In this document: positions 25,635-37,865 of the stretch, in pieces
How the letters are laid out: each line of letters begins with the position of its first letter
Position numbering within the stretch: position 1 is the stretch's first letter
DNA from: Tolypeutes matacus
Lineage: Eukaryota; Chordata; Mammalia; Cingulata; Chlamyphoridae
DNA length: 64,000 nt
Direction of reading: 5' to 3'
Assembly: GCA_026826555.1 (NCBI GenBank)
Contig: JAKSZT010054215.1
Location: 25,690,155-25,754,154, forward strand
The notes under the pieces: generated by a model
The model's input: the letters and a program-made list of their open reading frames with translations, nothing else
Databases searched by the model: none
What the model was told of the DNA's origin: nothing
Made by a program: the position numbers and the translations under genes

Positions 25635-26184
25635 TATAGTCTATTTTCAACATAGCAGCAAGAATGATCCACCCAAAATATGTCAGATTCTGCAATGGCT
25701 TCCCCTGTGCTGTGGTCCTTATAGTAGCCTACAGCTGGCAATGTTCCTACTCTCCAACCACTCATTCTCTTCTACTATAGGCTCCTGCCCCCCCGCCCCC
25801 CAGCTCAGCTCTTCTCAAACTTGAGGGAGTTCAAGTTCTCAAACACAGAGTGCTGGAACCTCCCCCACCCCACCCCCCACCCCCAGTTTCTGGTTCAATT
25901 GTTTTGTTGAAGAGCCTGAACATTTGTATTTCTAATGGGGCTCCAGTTAGTGTTGCTGCTCCAGGTCTTGGACCACACTCTGGGGAGCACTGCTCTACCT
26001 GTTCTTTCTTATATCCCCAGATATCAGCTTGGAGATTTCCCTTTGCCTCTGCTCACATTTCACCTTTTCAAGGAACCATGCCCTGACCACTCTATTTAAT
26101 GCTGTAATCTTCACTGCCATCCTCCATTCCTGATTCCCCTTTTCCTGTTCTACTTTTCTTTTACCCATAGCCCATATACTTTCT
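25635..26184 (+). repeat. Second L2 LINE, sense, upstream half
   Basis: The L2 text restarts at catagcagcaagaatgatcc and runs to accatgccctgaccactcta. A MER5 element interrupts it at 25806, and the L1 at 26185 splits it from its 3' end at 27771. Confidence 0.7.
25806..25992 (+). mobile_element. MER5A-like hAT-Charlie element
   Basis: The start cagctcttctcaaac and the end ggggagcactg match decayed MER5 terminal inverted repeats. Internal phrases include cccccagtttctggttcaat and aacatttgtatttctaatgg. Flanks ccccagct and ctctacct agree at five of eight bases, as an old 8-bp duplication might. It is non-autonomous. Confidence 0.8.
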
Positions 26185-27770
26185 TTTTATTTTAATATAT
26201 TTTTTTTATTTTTTAAAAGATGCTTAGATTACATAAATGTTACACAGAAAAGAAGGCCCATATGCCCCACTCCCCACACCTCCCACACCCTCCCACATAA
26301 ACAACATCCTTCATTAGTGTGGCACATTCATTGCAATTGATAAATGCATCCTGGGGCATTGCCACTGAGCATAGACCATAGTTCATATTGTAGTTTACAC
26401 TCTCTCCCACACAATTCTGCAGGTTATGGGAAGATATAAAATGGCCTATATCTGTCATTGCAATGTTATTCAGGATGATTCCCAAGTCCTGAAAAAGCCC
26501 CTATATTACACCTGTTTTTCCCTCTCCCTGCCCCCAGAGCCTCCAGTGGCACTGTCTTCACATCAATGTTGAAATTTCTTCCATTGCTAGAATCACAATA
26601 TGTCTGTAGTAGAATACCAGTAAGTCTACTCTAGCCCATAGTTCATTCCCTGATCCTGAGGATTCTGTTTGTTGAATTCCACTCCATCTCTAATTGAGAG
26701 GGGGATTTGATCCCACACAGCCAATGAATAGGACTTTCTTGCTTGCAGTTGTAGGCTCTCTCACTTCCTTGGTAGGGTGATTGTCAATCCTCACCTCCTT
26801 CTTAGTTGTCCTGGGCGAGTCCAATGAAGTGGAGAATAGTTGTTACAACTCCACTGAGGCTCAGGGCCCAGCTGGCACAAGGACAGCCCCAAATTCAAAT
26901 CTCATGGGCGTCTACCTACCAACTCCAGCACCAACTATAGGTTCAAATAGAAGGGACAGATGAGCCATGTGTAGGGAAGCCATAACTGAATCCAACTCTG
27001 TCATCTCAGGAGCACAAACTCCAAAGTAAGACCCACTGGCAAGGCACCACACTCTGGAGCTATCTGCATTGACCATAGGACCTGGGTGTCTCCAGAGCCC
27101 TTAGGAGCCCCACTATTTGGGGTAGTATCCACTTTGGCAGTCTATGAGATCCTGCTGAGATGTGCATAAGCATTACCTCTGGGATGACCTTCTGACTCAC
27201 TTTGAAGTCTCTTAGCTATATAAACTCATTTGTCTTTACCTTTTCCCCCTTTTATTCGAGGTCTTTTTTCCAGTTGCATTGCTAGTTGGTCCTTGGTAGT
27301 AATCCCTTGGTGCCAGGGAGGCTCAACCCCAGAAGTCATGTCCCTTGCTGTGGGGGGAATGTAATGCATTTATATGCTGAATTTGGATTAGAGAGAGGTC
27401 ACATTTGAGCAACAAGGAGGCTCTCAGGAGGCAACTCTTAGGTACCCCACAACACTAGGCTAAGTTTCAATTTCAAGAGCAAAGGCTCACAAGTATAGTC
27501 ATCAATATCAAGGGCCCATCAATGGGCCAACCTCCTTTGCCAGTCATTGTCCCTGCACTTGGGGAGATTGTTGCTGCTCCATTGGAGAATGTAGCAGAGC
27601 TCTCCAGAATGGGAATTCAGTATTCTCTTGGTTATTGTGTGAATCTCCACCCACTGTGACAATGCCCCGTGAACATTTGAACACATTTATATACCTTATA
27701 TGTATGCCCAGGTGACCTTCCTCCCATGTATCTCCTATCACTGACACCCCACACCAATGATCGTCTGTAT
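26185..27770 (-). mobile_element. L1 3' end, about 1.6 kb, inserted in an L2
   Basis: The left end has T-rich tail sequence. Then comes the reversed L1 3' UTR: gatgcttagattacataaat, ccccacacctcccacaccct, aaatttcttccattgctaga, and gtgcataagcattacctctg. The likely duplication tactttct lies at 26177-26184 and 27771-27778. The L2 resumes directly after it, which confirms the insertion. It is 5'-truncated and has no ORF. Confidence 0.85.
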
Positions 27771-27965
27771 TACTTTCTAACAGTCTATAAATGTGTCTGT
27801 TTATTAGTTTTATGGTTTATTTTCTTCCTCATCCACTAGAATGTAAGCTGCATGAGAGTGGGCATTTTTGTCATTTTTGTTCACTGATATATCTTCCTTG
27901 GTTTTTGGAACAGTTCCTGGTATAGTAGGCAGACCATAAATATTTGCTGAATCAAGTTGATTCGG
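27771..27965 (+). repeat. L2 LINE 3' end, downstream half
   Basis: This is the continuation of the L2 at 25635: catccactagaatgtaagct, gcatgagagtgggcattttt, and a 3' end with ccataaatatttgctgaatc. Confidence 0.85.
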
Positions 27966-27984
27966 TGCTCAGTACAAGGCATTC

Positions 27985-28135
27985 TAAAGGTGAAAACTCA
28001 TGTAACCTCTGAGGTAAATATTACTGTAATTAAGATAAAGAGTTTGGAGAGAGAACTTAAGTCATTTTTCAGTGATTATTATATTTTAAAAGACACAGGC
28101 TAGTATGTGGCAGAACTGGGATCTTATCTAATCCT
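27985..28135 (-). repeat. MIR SINE, antisense
   Basis: The reversed MIR order is catgtaacctctgaggtaaa, agagaacttaagtca, and tatgtggcagaactgggatc. Confidence 0.65.
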
Positions 28136-28286
28136 GAAATAAAAGCCATTGCTGTATCTGATGGTTCCTTTCTGGTAGCTAGATAATGTCAAGGAAAGGT
28201 TATGCTTGTTGGAAGGTCTCCACTTAAAGCTCAGTGATATTGGCAAACTGAAAACTATTCTCCTGTTTTCAGAACATATCCATGAG

Positions 28287-28658
28287 CAGTGGTTCTCAAA
28301 CATTTTGGTCTCTAGACCTCTTTATACTCTTAAAAAATTATACAGGACCCAAGGAACTTCTGTTTATGTGGGTTATCCTTAGAGATATTTATTACATTAG
28401 ATATAAGAGCTCAAAAAATTTAAATATAGTAAACACTAGAACAGTTGGGTTCCACTCTCTCTAGTCATGCTAAGGCACCAGAAGTTTCATCCACCATTGC
28501 TTTTGAGCTATGAGTGCAAATGTGAACACAGTGAAAATAATTAATAATTTGATAGTATTGTGAATATTGTTTTGACTCCACAGACCATATGAAAGGGTCT
28601 CAGAGCACCCCTTCTGCTCCACCACAGGGATCCATGCTTCACACTTTGAAAACTATTG
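28287..28658 (+). mobile_element. hAT-Charlie non-autonomous DNA transposon
   Basis: It opens with cagtggttctcaaaca and closes with cactttgaaaactattg, a diverged inverted copy of the start. Inside are ggtctctagacctctttata, gtttatgtgggttatcctta, and gaaagggtctcagagcaccc, in Charlie order. The 8-bp flanks tccatgag and tttaagag agree only partly. Confidence 0.8.
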
Positions 28659-28666
28659 TTTAAGAG

Positions 28667-30369
28667 AATAATCTGTATAGTACAACACTCACATCAGACT
28701 GTACCACATTTTCTCTGGAGAGAATTTAGTGTGCAGGGTTTCACTTGGATCTTGTTCAAGGGTTTTGAATCTCTGAAGGAGCCAAATGCCATCTTTATAA
28801 ATTGTTTTTACCTATAGTATAGTTGAGTGTCATGGATCTCAAGAGATGAAGACAGGCATATCTCTCATGTATTTCATTTTCAGTGTGAAGTTGCAGAAGC
28901 AACAATAAATATTTGTTGTGGAATGAATCCATAACGTCTTACAAATTACTCCTTGGCTGCATTTCTGATTGCTCTGTTACAGGCAATATACACTGCCAGA
29001 GAGCAGACCTGTGATACTTTTAAATCAAATAACAGAATCCTAAAAAGGTCAGAACTGTAACTTATAAAAGCACTTTTCACTGGCTGTCCCAAAAGGAATG
29101 AAAGGTCAAAATGTGATTCCCTAAGCAGAAATGCCTTCCAAACATGAGAATCAAACTATATTGCTTCAAGGTGGGACAACATTGACAATGAGTTAGAAAA
29201 AGAACAAATACATTTCTCCTGGGCCCTGGACTGCCTTCTTCCAATTTCTCTCTTTCACCTAGGTTTAAGAAATTAAATTATTTTCATAGAATTGAGAAAT
29301 CTGATTCTCATATCAACAAATGGAAGGAACCATCGTGTCACTAATCAGCTTAATAAAACAATCTGGGCCATGGTATATGGAATTTATTTACTTTTGGCAG
29401 TGATTTTCTCCAGGATAGTTAGGATTCTCAGAACATTCATTGCATGCAATTTTATAAGGGAGCTAGACTCAAAGACAGGGCAGTACATTTGCTTGAGCCT
29501 AGGGTCTGGAGCAATTGCTAAGGTATAGGTTTATCTGTGCTCTTGTTGCCTCTCTATGTCCAGCTTCCCTACTTAAATATAATCTGTCACTTCACATTCA
29601 TTTATTCTTTGACTGTCATCTGAGCACCTGATGGTCCAGGAATCAATGTAGAGAAGAAAAGGTGACAAACTAAATGGAAATGTTTAGTAATTTAATGGCC
29701 AATGAAAACATGAATTGAAATATCTTAAAGCTTCATTTGCTGCACCAACAGCCATGTGTGCAACTAGAAATCAAAGGTGGAATACAAGCATAACACAAAT
29801 TCCCAAAGGTAACTGTTTTTTGTTTGTCTGCTTTTTATTCAATGTTATACATATAAATGGTCATGTAGTTTTTCAATGCTGGATATGAAAATCATCAGTT
29901 CTTGTCCCACAGTTTCTTAGTTCTCATAAGCAATTATTTTCAGTTCTTTTGGTTGATTTGCTCAATATTTACCTCCATATATCTCAATAACATGCAAATA
30001 TTGCTGCTTCTTGATTTATGAGTTTGAAACATTATCTATTTACTTCCCACTGTACAAGAGAAAATTTAGCTTTCTTTTGTCCTTTTGCTCAGCAACCCTC
30101 TGAAGCCCATGTGTATAGCTCCTGTCCCTGACCCTTATACTCCCAGTATAGATATCTCATGACTTTGGTAAACATTTAGAATAATATTTACTGTTCGTAT
30201 AGGTAAACACTATTCCTGGCCGAGCCATGTAATATACTACGGTTACTTTGCCTTTCTTATACAACACCCTTCTTTTGCCCAGAGTTAATAATTATTGGTT
30301 TGTTTACCTAATTTTCTATATAATTAACACTAATTTAATTTCCTGTCAATATATTAAAACACTTTAGAT
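28667..30369. other. Unassigned DNA
   Basis: I recognise no gene. A possible L2 scrap lies near 29600. Confidence 0.5.
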
Positions 30370-32236
30370 ATTCGGTTGATGTTTTTCTTGGAAAAAGTCT
30401 TTCCTAGGACCTTTAGCTCTACTCCTATTGGAACTGATTGGTTTCTAGACATATTATATAGCTGTAATCTTGCAAATTCCTTTCACTATCAGCCTAGAGA
30501 TTCCCCTGGCCTACTTTTGGTGATAGAATCTCCATTTCCTGAATCCCACGTTTTCTGTTTATTCTCTCATTTTGGTAAAGCATATCTTCCATTGGCTTTC
30601 TGAAAAATCATGCATTGAAAATACATTTTTAAAGAACTTTCTGGACCCAAAGCATCTTTATTCTCTACTATCATTAAGATTTTGTCTGGGTAAAAATTTC
30701 TAGATTGGGAATTATTTTTTCTTAGAGTTTTGAAGGCATTCACCCATTGTCATAATTTTCAGGTGCACTGTGGAGAAGTCTGATGACATTTTGATTTTGA
30801 AACTTTATCCTTGTCTGATACTTGTTCCCTCCACCCCTACCATTGTCTCCAAAACCTTGTAGGATTTCTTTGGCCCCAGTATTCTGAAATTCCACATTGA
30901 GTTGTCTTGGTATATTCTCATTTTATTAGTTGACATTGTAGGTTAATTTTCTTAAAATATATATCCTTCCTTTATGGATTTTTTGGGGGTAGTATTTCTT
31001 TTTTTTTTTTTAAGATTATTTATTTATTTATTTATTTATTATTTATTTATCCCCCCCTCTTGCTGCTTGTGCTCGCTGTGTCCATCTGCTTTGCATTTTT
31101 TCCGTGTCTGCTTGTTTCCTTCTGCTGTGTCATCTTGCTGCGCCAGCTCACTGTGCCGACGCAGGCCAGCTTGCCTTCAGCAGGAGGCCCCGGGAATCGA
31201 ACCTGGGGCCTCCTATATGGTAAATAGGAGCCCAACCAATTGAGCCACAGCCGCTTCCTGGTAGTATTTCTTTGATGATTTTCTTCTCTCCGTTTTTCTT
31301 TGTAATCTCTTTCTGGGACCCCAGTATTTGATGTTAGTTCTCTTGGATCAGTCATATAATTTTCTTATCATTTATTTCCTTTCTTCTCCCTTATGATTTC
31401 TTTCTGGGCAATTTCCTTGACTCCACCTTCTAATTCTTCTAGTGAGTTTCTTATTTCTTAAAACAAACAAAGCAAAGAGCCGTTAATTTCTAAGGGCTAT
31501 TTTATTTCTCAAAATATTAATTTTAATGGAACTTTTTTCCTTGTGAGGATGATGATGATTTTATTTTTATATATATATTTTTTCTCTCTGTGTCATCTGT
31601 GATTCCTCTAAGTTGATTTTTTTTTTCTGTTGGTTTGCATTGGTCTCCAACTTTAATATTAGAATAATTTCTTCTCACTGGGCTCATGTTAATATCTTTA
31701 GATAATTCATCTCGGCCTTGTTAGATTCCTCAGAGAAGAGTTCTAATATTATACCTGGTTATATTACAGCCTTCTATTATTTTGGAAGCCTGGTAGGTGG
31801 AAAAGAATAAGGGTCTCAGCATTTACTATGTAATCTATCAAATTCCCTGAATAATCTTACCTTATATCCCTAAGCCCAGCCACCCTTCATGATAACCTTT
31901 CTAAAGAATAAGCCTGTTTTCTTCTGAGAAGGGGAAGAGACTTCATGGTACGGTGGAGGAAATAATCTGGGATCTAACTAATTCTTAAACAGATTTTCAA
32001 TCAATAACTTCAGTAGTTTGCCTTCACCCCCACTACCAGAGTTACCTGTTTTCAACAATTTTTGAGTCTTTTGAATGTTCTATGGGGTAAATCAGTTTGC
32101 TTGTCAGCTTTCCCCACTTCCTGCTTAGGATTCAGCTTTACTGGCTCTATTAATCATCATTTTGTTGCTGATGTCCTATCTTCCATTCTTTTTAGTCTTG
32201 CTGGTTTATCCCTTCGAAAGTCTCTACATCATTTTA
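30370..32236 (-). repeat. Old T-rich LINE-like repeat, antisense, family not named
   Basis: Phrases such as gagttttgaaggcattcacc, gagaagtctgatgacatttt, gattttcttctctccgtttt and aatctctttctgggacccca recur in mammalian genomes in this order. I could not assign the family. A DAS SINE sits inside it. Boundaries are approximate. Confidence 0.4.
31002..31259 (-). mobile_element. DAS-type SINE, full length, 14-bp target duplication
   Basis: Read on the minus strand, it has a tRNA-like head starting ggaagcggctgtggctcaat. The A-box region is at 31236-31247 (tggctcaattgg). The B box ggttcgattcc is at 31193-31203 and fits GGTTCGANTCC. A (TTTA)n tail follows. The duplication ggtagtatttcttt flanks it at 30988-31001 and 31260-31273. 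The type matches the xenarthran DAS family. It is transcribed by RNA polymerase III if active and encodes no protein. Confidence 0.9.
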
Positions 32237-32241
32237 GTGTG

Positions 32242-32865
32242 TGTGGCAGTTTGATATTATTTATGAATTCCAAAAAAGATATTGATTATGTTTGTAAACT
32301 GGTCTGATCCTCTGGGTGTGATACCCTTTGATTATATTAAATCCAGAGGTTTCACTTTTACTTGATTAAATTAAGATTAGGGCTTTGATTCAGCCAAGTC
32401 AGTAGGACGTTGAGTCCCTGCCCCCTTGGTGGGCAGAGACTCACACAGGAAACGACTCAGCAGAGGAGAGAACTTAGTGTTTTGATGCTGGAGCCCTGGG
32501 GAGAGTTGAGCCATTCGCCTGATAGTTTACAGCTGACCTTGTGAAGAGACCAGAGCGGCTGAGCTCAGAAAGAACGAGCCCCGGGAAGAGAGATGAGCCT
32601 AATGCCAGCCTACAGCTGAGATTAGAAGAAGCTGGACTCACTGAGCCTTAAGAGGGAAAAGGAAGGCTGAACCCTCACAGATGTCGCCTGCCATCTTGTG
32701 TCAACACATGGCAACAGATTTTGGTGACAAAGTACCTCTTATGGTACCTTGAGTTGGACTCTTTAAGGCCTTGTAATTCTAAGCTTCTACCCCCAAAATA
32801 AATACCCTTTATAAAAGCCAACATATTTCTGGTACTTTGCATCACCCCTTTGGCTGACTAATATA
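32242..32865 (+). mobile_element. Solo LTR, copy B of the same group as 17262
   Basis: It starts tgtggcagtttgatattatt and ends ctgactaatata. The near-exact duplication is gtgtg (32237-32241) and gtgtt (32866-32870). AATAAA is at 32797-32802. It is 624 bp long. Confidence 0.85.
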
Positions 32866-32870
32866 GTGTT

Positions 32871-33504
32871 TTGGATGTAAAGCAGAGTTGAAATGCACAG
32901 GCTCAATACTTCAGGAGTTTCCACTGAAGTATTGGAATTCTAAATAAAAATGATATGTTAGAATAAAGTGCTTGAATTACAAATCAATGTCAAGTTCATT
33001 CTGGGGAAATGGGAAGTGTTTGAAGAGGTGGAGGCTGGGAAGACACAAACCTACTGATCCTTAGGAAATTCCATAGATAAGAGTTCATTGAAATTGGCCC
33101 AATTTCAATATTTTTAAAAATCAGAATTGAATCATGTAATGAACAGGAAAACTCTTTTGCCTACCAAGGTAGCATGAAACAGTGGATGGATGGGAGATTG
33201 GAACAGAGTTCTTCTATTTGTTTTGCCTTGCAAGAAATAATAGTGAAAGTAGTGGTTAAGAGAAAAATTTGTAGGCTGATCATCAGTATTACTTTTCTTA
33301 ACTCCTTGCCTTTTACCAAACCCATTGCCCATGTGCCACTCAGTTGCTGGGCAGTAGGCTATTCACTTAGCACACCACCCCCACAGTATGAGTGACCCAA
33401 CACACAACATAGCATGAAACATCACATAGGCTCAAAAATTTATTGAATTAAAAAAGGTATAAAGGATAACATGTAATGGATCTTTATGATTTGATGAAAA
33501 CAAA
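32871..33504. other. Unassigned DNA
   Basis: I see no gene or recognised repeat. Confidence 0.5.
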
Positions 33505-34183
33505 AATTCTTTCAATAAATATTTATTGAGTGCATAATAAGTGCCAGGCACTGTTCTAGGAGCTGGGGAAACAGCCTTTATTAGGTTTTTAGTTCAGTGA
33601 GTGAGACAGCAAATAAAGAAAATACAAAAACAAATCTAGCATTTAAAAAAATGGTAAGTGCTAATGAGACAAATAAATCAAGGAAAGGTTATTAGAAGTC
33701 TTGAGAGGTGTTGCAGTTTTTGGTAGGGTAACCAAGGAAGGCTTCATTTGTGGCAGCAACTTGAGTACAGAACTAATGGTGTTAGTGAGTGAGCCATGTG
33801 GTAATCTGAGAGAAAAGCAATTGGGGAGCAGCTGGTACAGGAGGGTTGTGTTTAAGGACTAGCATGGGGACCACTGTGGCTGGCTTGGAGTGAATGCAGA
33901 AAAAAGTAATAGAAGATGAGGTCACAGATACTGTAGGGGACCAGATAATATAAGGCTCTGTCAACCATTACCAGGACTTTGGTTTTCCTCTAAATGAGAC
34001 AGGGAGTCATTGTAGGATTTTGATCAGAGGAGCTCAATATAGATTGACTCTTGTATTAACAGGATAATTTTTGCTGCTTTCTTGAAAATAGACTGAAGAA
34101 TGGCAAGGTCAGAAGATGGAGCTAATTAAGGGTTTTTGTGATAACCCTAGCATGAGATATTTGTGGTTTGTGAGGAAGACTGT

Positions 34184-34829
34184 TGTGTTGGCTTGAGTCT
34201 TTTGTGGACCACAGAAAACTATGTTCTTAAATAGGTCCATTTCTGTGGGTGTGGGACCCTTTTGATTGGATTAGATTCACTTGAGGGCCTTTGATTGTCT
34301 TGCTTCAGTGAGGCATGACCCAGGGTGGGTCTTGGCCCTCTTGCTGGAGTCTTTTATAAATGGAGGACTGAAAGCAGAGACACACAAAGAGGGCAAAACT
34401 CTGAGAGACTAGAATCAGTGGAGCACAGAGGCACAAAATAGGCTCCAGAGAGGCTGAAAGAGATAAGGCTGGAGGAGAGGGGAGAGAAGAGCCATATACC
34501 TGATTGCCCACAGCTGAGCTCCAGAGACCTGCAGAGCCACTGTTATACCCTGCCATGTGCTTAAGTGTCCACAGGAGCTCAGGCACAATGTGAGCCTGGA
34601 GGGAAAGGCAGAGACCTCAGCAGAGATAAGCTGTCATTGTGCCTTGTCATGTGGCAGGAGCCCAGGATCACCAGCAGCCAAACTTCAGTGGGACAGCATC
34701 TCTGATGATGCTTTGGTTTGGACATTTTAACAGCCTCAGAACTATAAGCTTTTAGCCTAATAAATTCCCATTATAAAAGCCAACCCATTTCTGGTATTTT
34801 GCATTGGCAGCCTTTAGCAAACTAAGACA
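34184..34829 (+). mobile_element. Solo LTR, copy D, related to copies A-C
   Basis: It begins tgtgttggcttgagtc and ends aactaagaca. The exact 5-bp duplication actgt is at 34179-34183 and 34830-34834. TATA-like tataaat is at 34355 and AATAAA at 34759-34764. The last 70 bases resemble those of copies A-C, but the upstream part differs, so it is a sister subfamily. It sits inside the L2. Confidence 0.9.
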
Positions 34830-34942
34830 ACTGTGGAAAGGGCTGAGGGGGGGTTATATTAATAATTCCATTTTGGAAATGTTAAATTTGAGATCTTTAT
34901 TAGATATCCAAGTAAATGTATTGAATAAGCAACTGGATATTT

Positions 34943-36077
34943 TTAAAGATTAATTAATTAATTATTTTTTTTATATTTTAAAAGATGCTTAGATTACATA
35001 AATGTTACACAAAAATTACAAGGATTCCCATGTTCCCCACCTCTCACACCTCCCATAACATCCCAGATAAACATCTTTCATTAGTGTGACACATCACTTG
35101 CAATGGATATATACATTCTGGGGCTTTGTCATTAAGCATGGACCATAGTTCACATTGTAGACCACACTCTCTCACACACAGTTCTGCATATTATATGCTG
35201 ATGTAAAATGGCCTATATCTGTCATTGTAATGTCACTCAGGATAATTCCCAAGTCCCAAAAAAGACCCTGTATTACAACTGCTTTTCCCTTCCCTGCCCC
35301 AAAAGTGTCCAGTGGCCACTGGCTCCACCTCACTGTTGTAATTTCTTCCATTGCTTGAATCACAATATGTCTACAACAGCATACCAGTGAGTTCACTCTA
35401 GTCCATAGCTCTTCCCCCATTCCTGAGTAGTTTGGGATGGTGATGTCCACTCCACCTCCAAGTGAGAGGGGGCTTATATCCCATGGATATGATGGATGGG
35501 ATTATCCTTCCTGCAGCTGCAGGCTCTCTCCATTCCCTGGGATGGCCGTTGTCCATCATCAACTCCTCACCAGGTGACTTGGGTGAGTCCATTGAGCTGT
35601 AGAGTAGGAGCTACAGCTCCACCAAGATTCCAGGCACAGCTGGCACATGGGCAGGCCAAAGGCTCCAGTCTCTGGAAGTACACCTACAAACTCCAGCACC
35701 ACATATAGATTTGAATAGCAGGGACTGATGGACCCTGTGCAGGGAGGACTTATTTGAGTCCAACTCTGTCACTCTCAGGAGCACAGATTCCAAAGTAGAG
35801 CCCACTGATAAGGCATCAATCTCTGGAGCTATCCCCCCTTATATAGGACCTGAGTGTCTCCAGAGCCCCCAGGAGCCCCTCTGTGTGGGGTGATATCTAC
35901 TTTGGTGCTCTATGAGATCCTACTGAGGTGTGCATAAGCATTACCTCTGGGATGACCTCCCAACTCTCTTTGAAGTCTCTTAGCCACATGAACTCATTTC
36001 TCTTTACCTTTTCCCCCTTTTATTCAAGGTCTTTTCCCAGTGGTATTGCCAGATGGCACTTGGTGTTAATCCCTCGT
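34943..36077 (-). mobile_element. L1 3' end, 5'-truncated, 14-bp target duplication
   Basis: The duplication gcaactggatattt is exact at 34929-34942 and 36078-36091, and the L2 text continues across it. The T-rich left end is the tail. Internal landmarks match the L1 at 26185: gatgcttagattacataaat, aatttcttccattgcttgaa, and gtgcataagcattacctctg. It has no ORF. Confidence 0.93.
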
Positions 36078-36940
36078 GCAACTGGATATTTGTATCTGAA
36101 GTTCGGGGAGAGATCTGCTGAACATAAAAATTTGAGAGTCATAAGCTTAAGAATAGTATTTAAAACTACAGACTAGATGAGAACAGCTAGGTAGTGAGTG
36201 TAAGTAGGGGGAAGAAGTGGTTCAAGGACTGAGCCGTGGATCTCTCCAGTATTCAGAGGATTACAAAAACAACAACAAAAAAATGAGAGTGGGGAGGGGC
36301 AATAAATGGACGCTGAAAGTCCAAGGGCTATAGCATCCTGGAAGCCCAATGGAAACTGATTTGAGGAGGAGAGAATGATCAACTCCATCAAAGCCTGCTA
36401 ATAGTTCTAGGAAGGGAAAGTCTGGAATTGACCATTGGGTTTAGTAGTGTTAAGGTCATTGGTGAACATTGGGTGTGGTAAGGAAAAAACCCGAATGGAG
36501 TTGGTTTGAGGGAGAAAATGGTAAATGGAAACAATGTTAACCCTTTCAAGAATTTTTTCCCAAAAGGGAGGGGGAGATATGGGGTAGTAACTGGAGAAAA
36601 TAGGAAGTCAGGATGAGATTAGATGGAACAAATAAAATCATGTATGTGCTGATTGAAAGAACACAGAAGAGAGGGGAAAATGGATGCTGCAGAAGATAGA
36701 GGGGAAAGTAACTGTTGAAATGACCTTGACTAGGTAACAGAGGGGAGAATTTAGTGCACAACTGGAGAGTAGCCTTGGCTGGTAGCACAGATAATTCATC
36801 TTAAGTGACAGATGAGAAAGTAGAGTATTTTGGTATAGATAGAGATAAGTGAATAGCAGGGTGATGGGAGCTAGTCAAAAGTCTTTCCTGATTGCTTCAA
36901 TTTTCTCCATGGTACAGAAAGACCATCATCTAAGAGTAAG

Positions 36941-37518
36941 TGTGATGGATTCAAGACGGCTACAAATTCGTTGCCACTTCTCTTAATGTGAGGTGGAGGC
37001 CACTTCCTTCCTTGTGAATCAGGGCTGGCCTTGGGCCTTGCTTTAACTAATAGAATTCTGTGAAAGTGCAGCAGAAGTGACACTGTGCCAGTTCCAGGCC
37101 TAGGCCTTAGGAGGCTGTCACCTTACTTTTCTCCCTCTTGGAGCCCTGAGTTACCTTGTGAGGAAGTTGGGTCATGGGGTTGGAGGACACCACATGGCCA
37201 GAGAGAGAGAGAGAGACAGAGGGAGAGAGAGACAGAGGCAGAGACAGAGACAGAGAGTAGGAGAGATGACTAGCCAGACTCCACCTGTTCCAGCCATTCC
37301 AGATGAGAGGACAGACTTGTGAGTGAAGCCATTGTGTCTTTTCCACCCCAGTCAGACCTCTAGATGACAATATCTGCATGAGTGACCCCAGGTGGTACAA
37401 GCAGGAGATTCTTCCAGCTGAGCCCAGCCCAGATTGTGGAATCATGAGGAAATAAATTGTTGTTGTTTTAAGCTACAAAGTTTTGGGGGTAGTTTGCTCA
37501 ATGGAAGAATCTAATACA
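36941..37518 (+). mobile_element. MaLR-type LTR, sense
   Basis: It runs from tgtgatggattcaagac to gaatctaataca. Landmarks are gggccttgctttaactaata, cagttccaggcctaggcctt, the aataaattgttgttgtttta signal region, and agctacaaagttttgggggt. No exact duplication was found. It sits inside the L2. Confidence 0.7.
37200..37258. repeat. GA-rich low-complexity tract
   Basis: Repeated GAGA and GACAGA units lie inside the MaLR-type LTR. Confidence 0.9.
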
Positions 37519-37865
37519 AAGGGAAAATGGACAATACAGGGTGAAGATCACTGAAACAGTAAAATATGAGAGAAGAGGTATTTGAAGTTTGCAAAGGGGG
37601 AAAAATATGAAATGTTTGCATAGAAAAGAGGCTACTGAAGCACTCTTTCAAGAAGATGAGGACTAACCCAAGGCAACAGTGCTGGAATAGGGAATGAGGA
37701 GAAATGTTTGTGAGATGGCATATATTGGAATTTGTGGTTCATTGATTTGTGGGTTTAGGGAGAGGGAGAAATCTGGGACACTCAACTAAGTGGATGGCAT
37801 TATTATTCACTGGGATGGAGCAGGGGCGTTTATTAGTCTAGAATGGAAAATGTTGATTTCAGGTG

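Larger units (their letters stand above)
33505..37865 (-). repeat. Long antisense L2 LINE carrying three insertions
   Basis: It starts with the reversed L2 3' end (tcaataaatatttattgagt, gccaggcactgttctaggag). It then follows the reversed coding region: ggtaagtgctaatgagac, gccatgtggtaatctgagag, ccattaccaggactttggtt, gttaaatttgagatctttat, and ttgaccattgggtttagtag. The pieces join across the insertions at 34184-34829, 34943-36077 and 36941-37518. About 2 kb of L2 remains. No frame is intact. The part beyond 37525 is less certain. Confidence 0.8.

Noticed and set aside
31193..31247. tRNA-like A and B boxes
   Set aside because: They belong to the DAS SINE head, which has a retroposon tail and target duplications, so this is not a tRNA gene.
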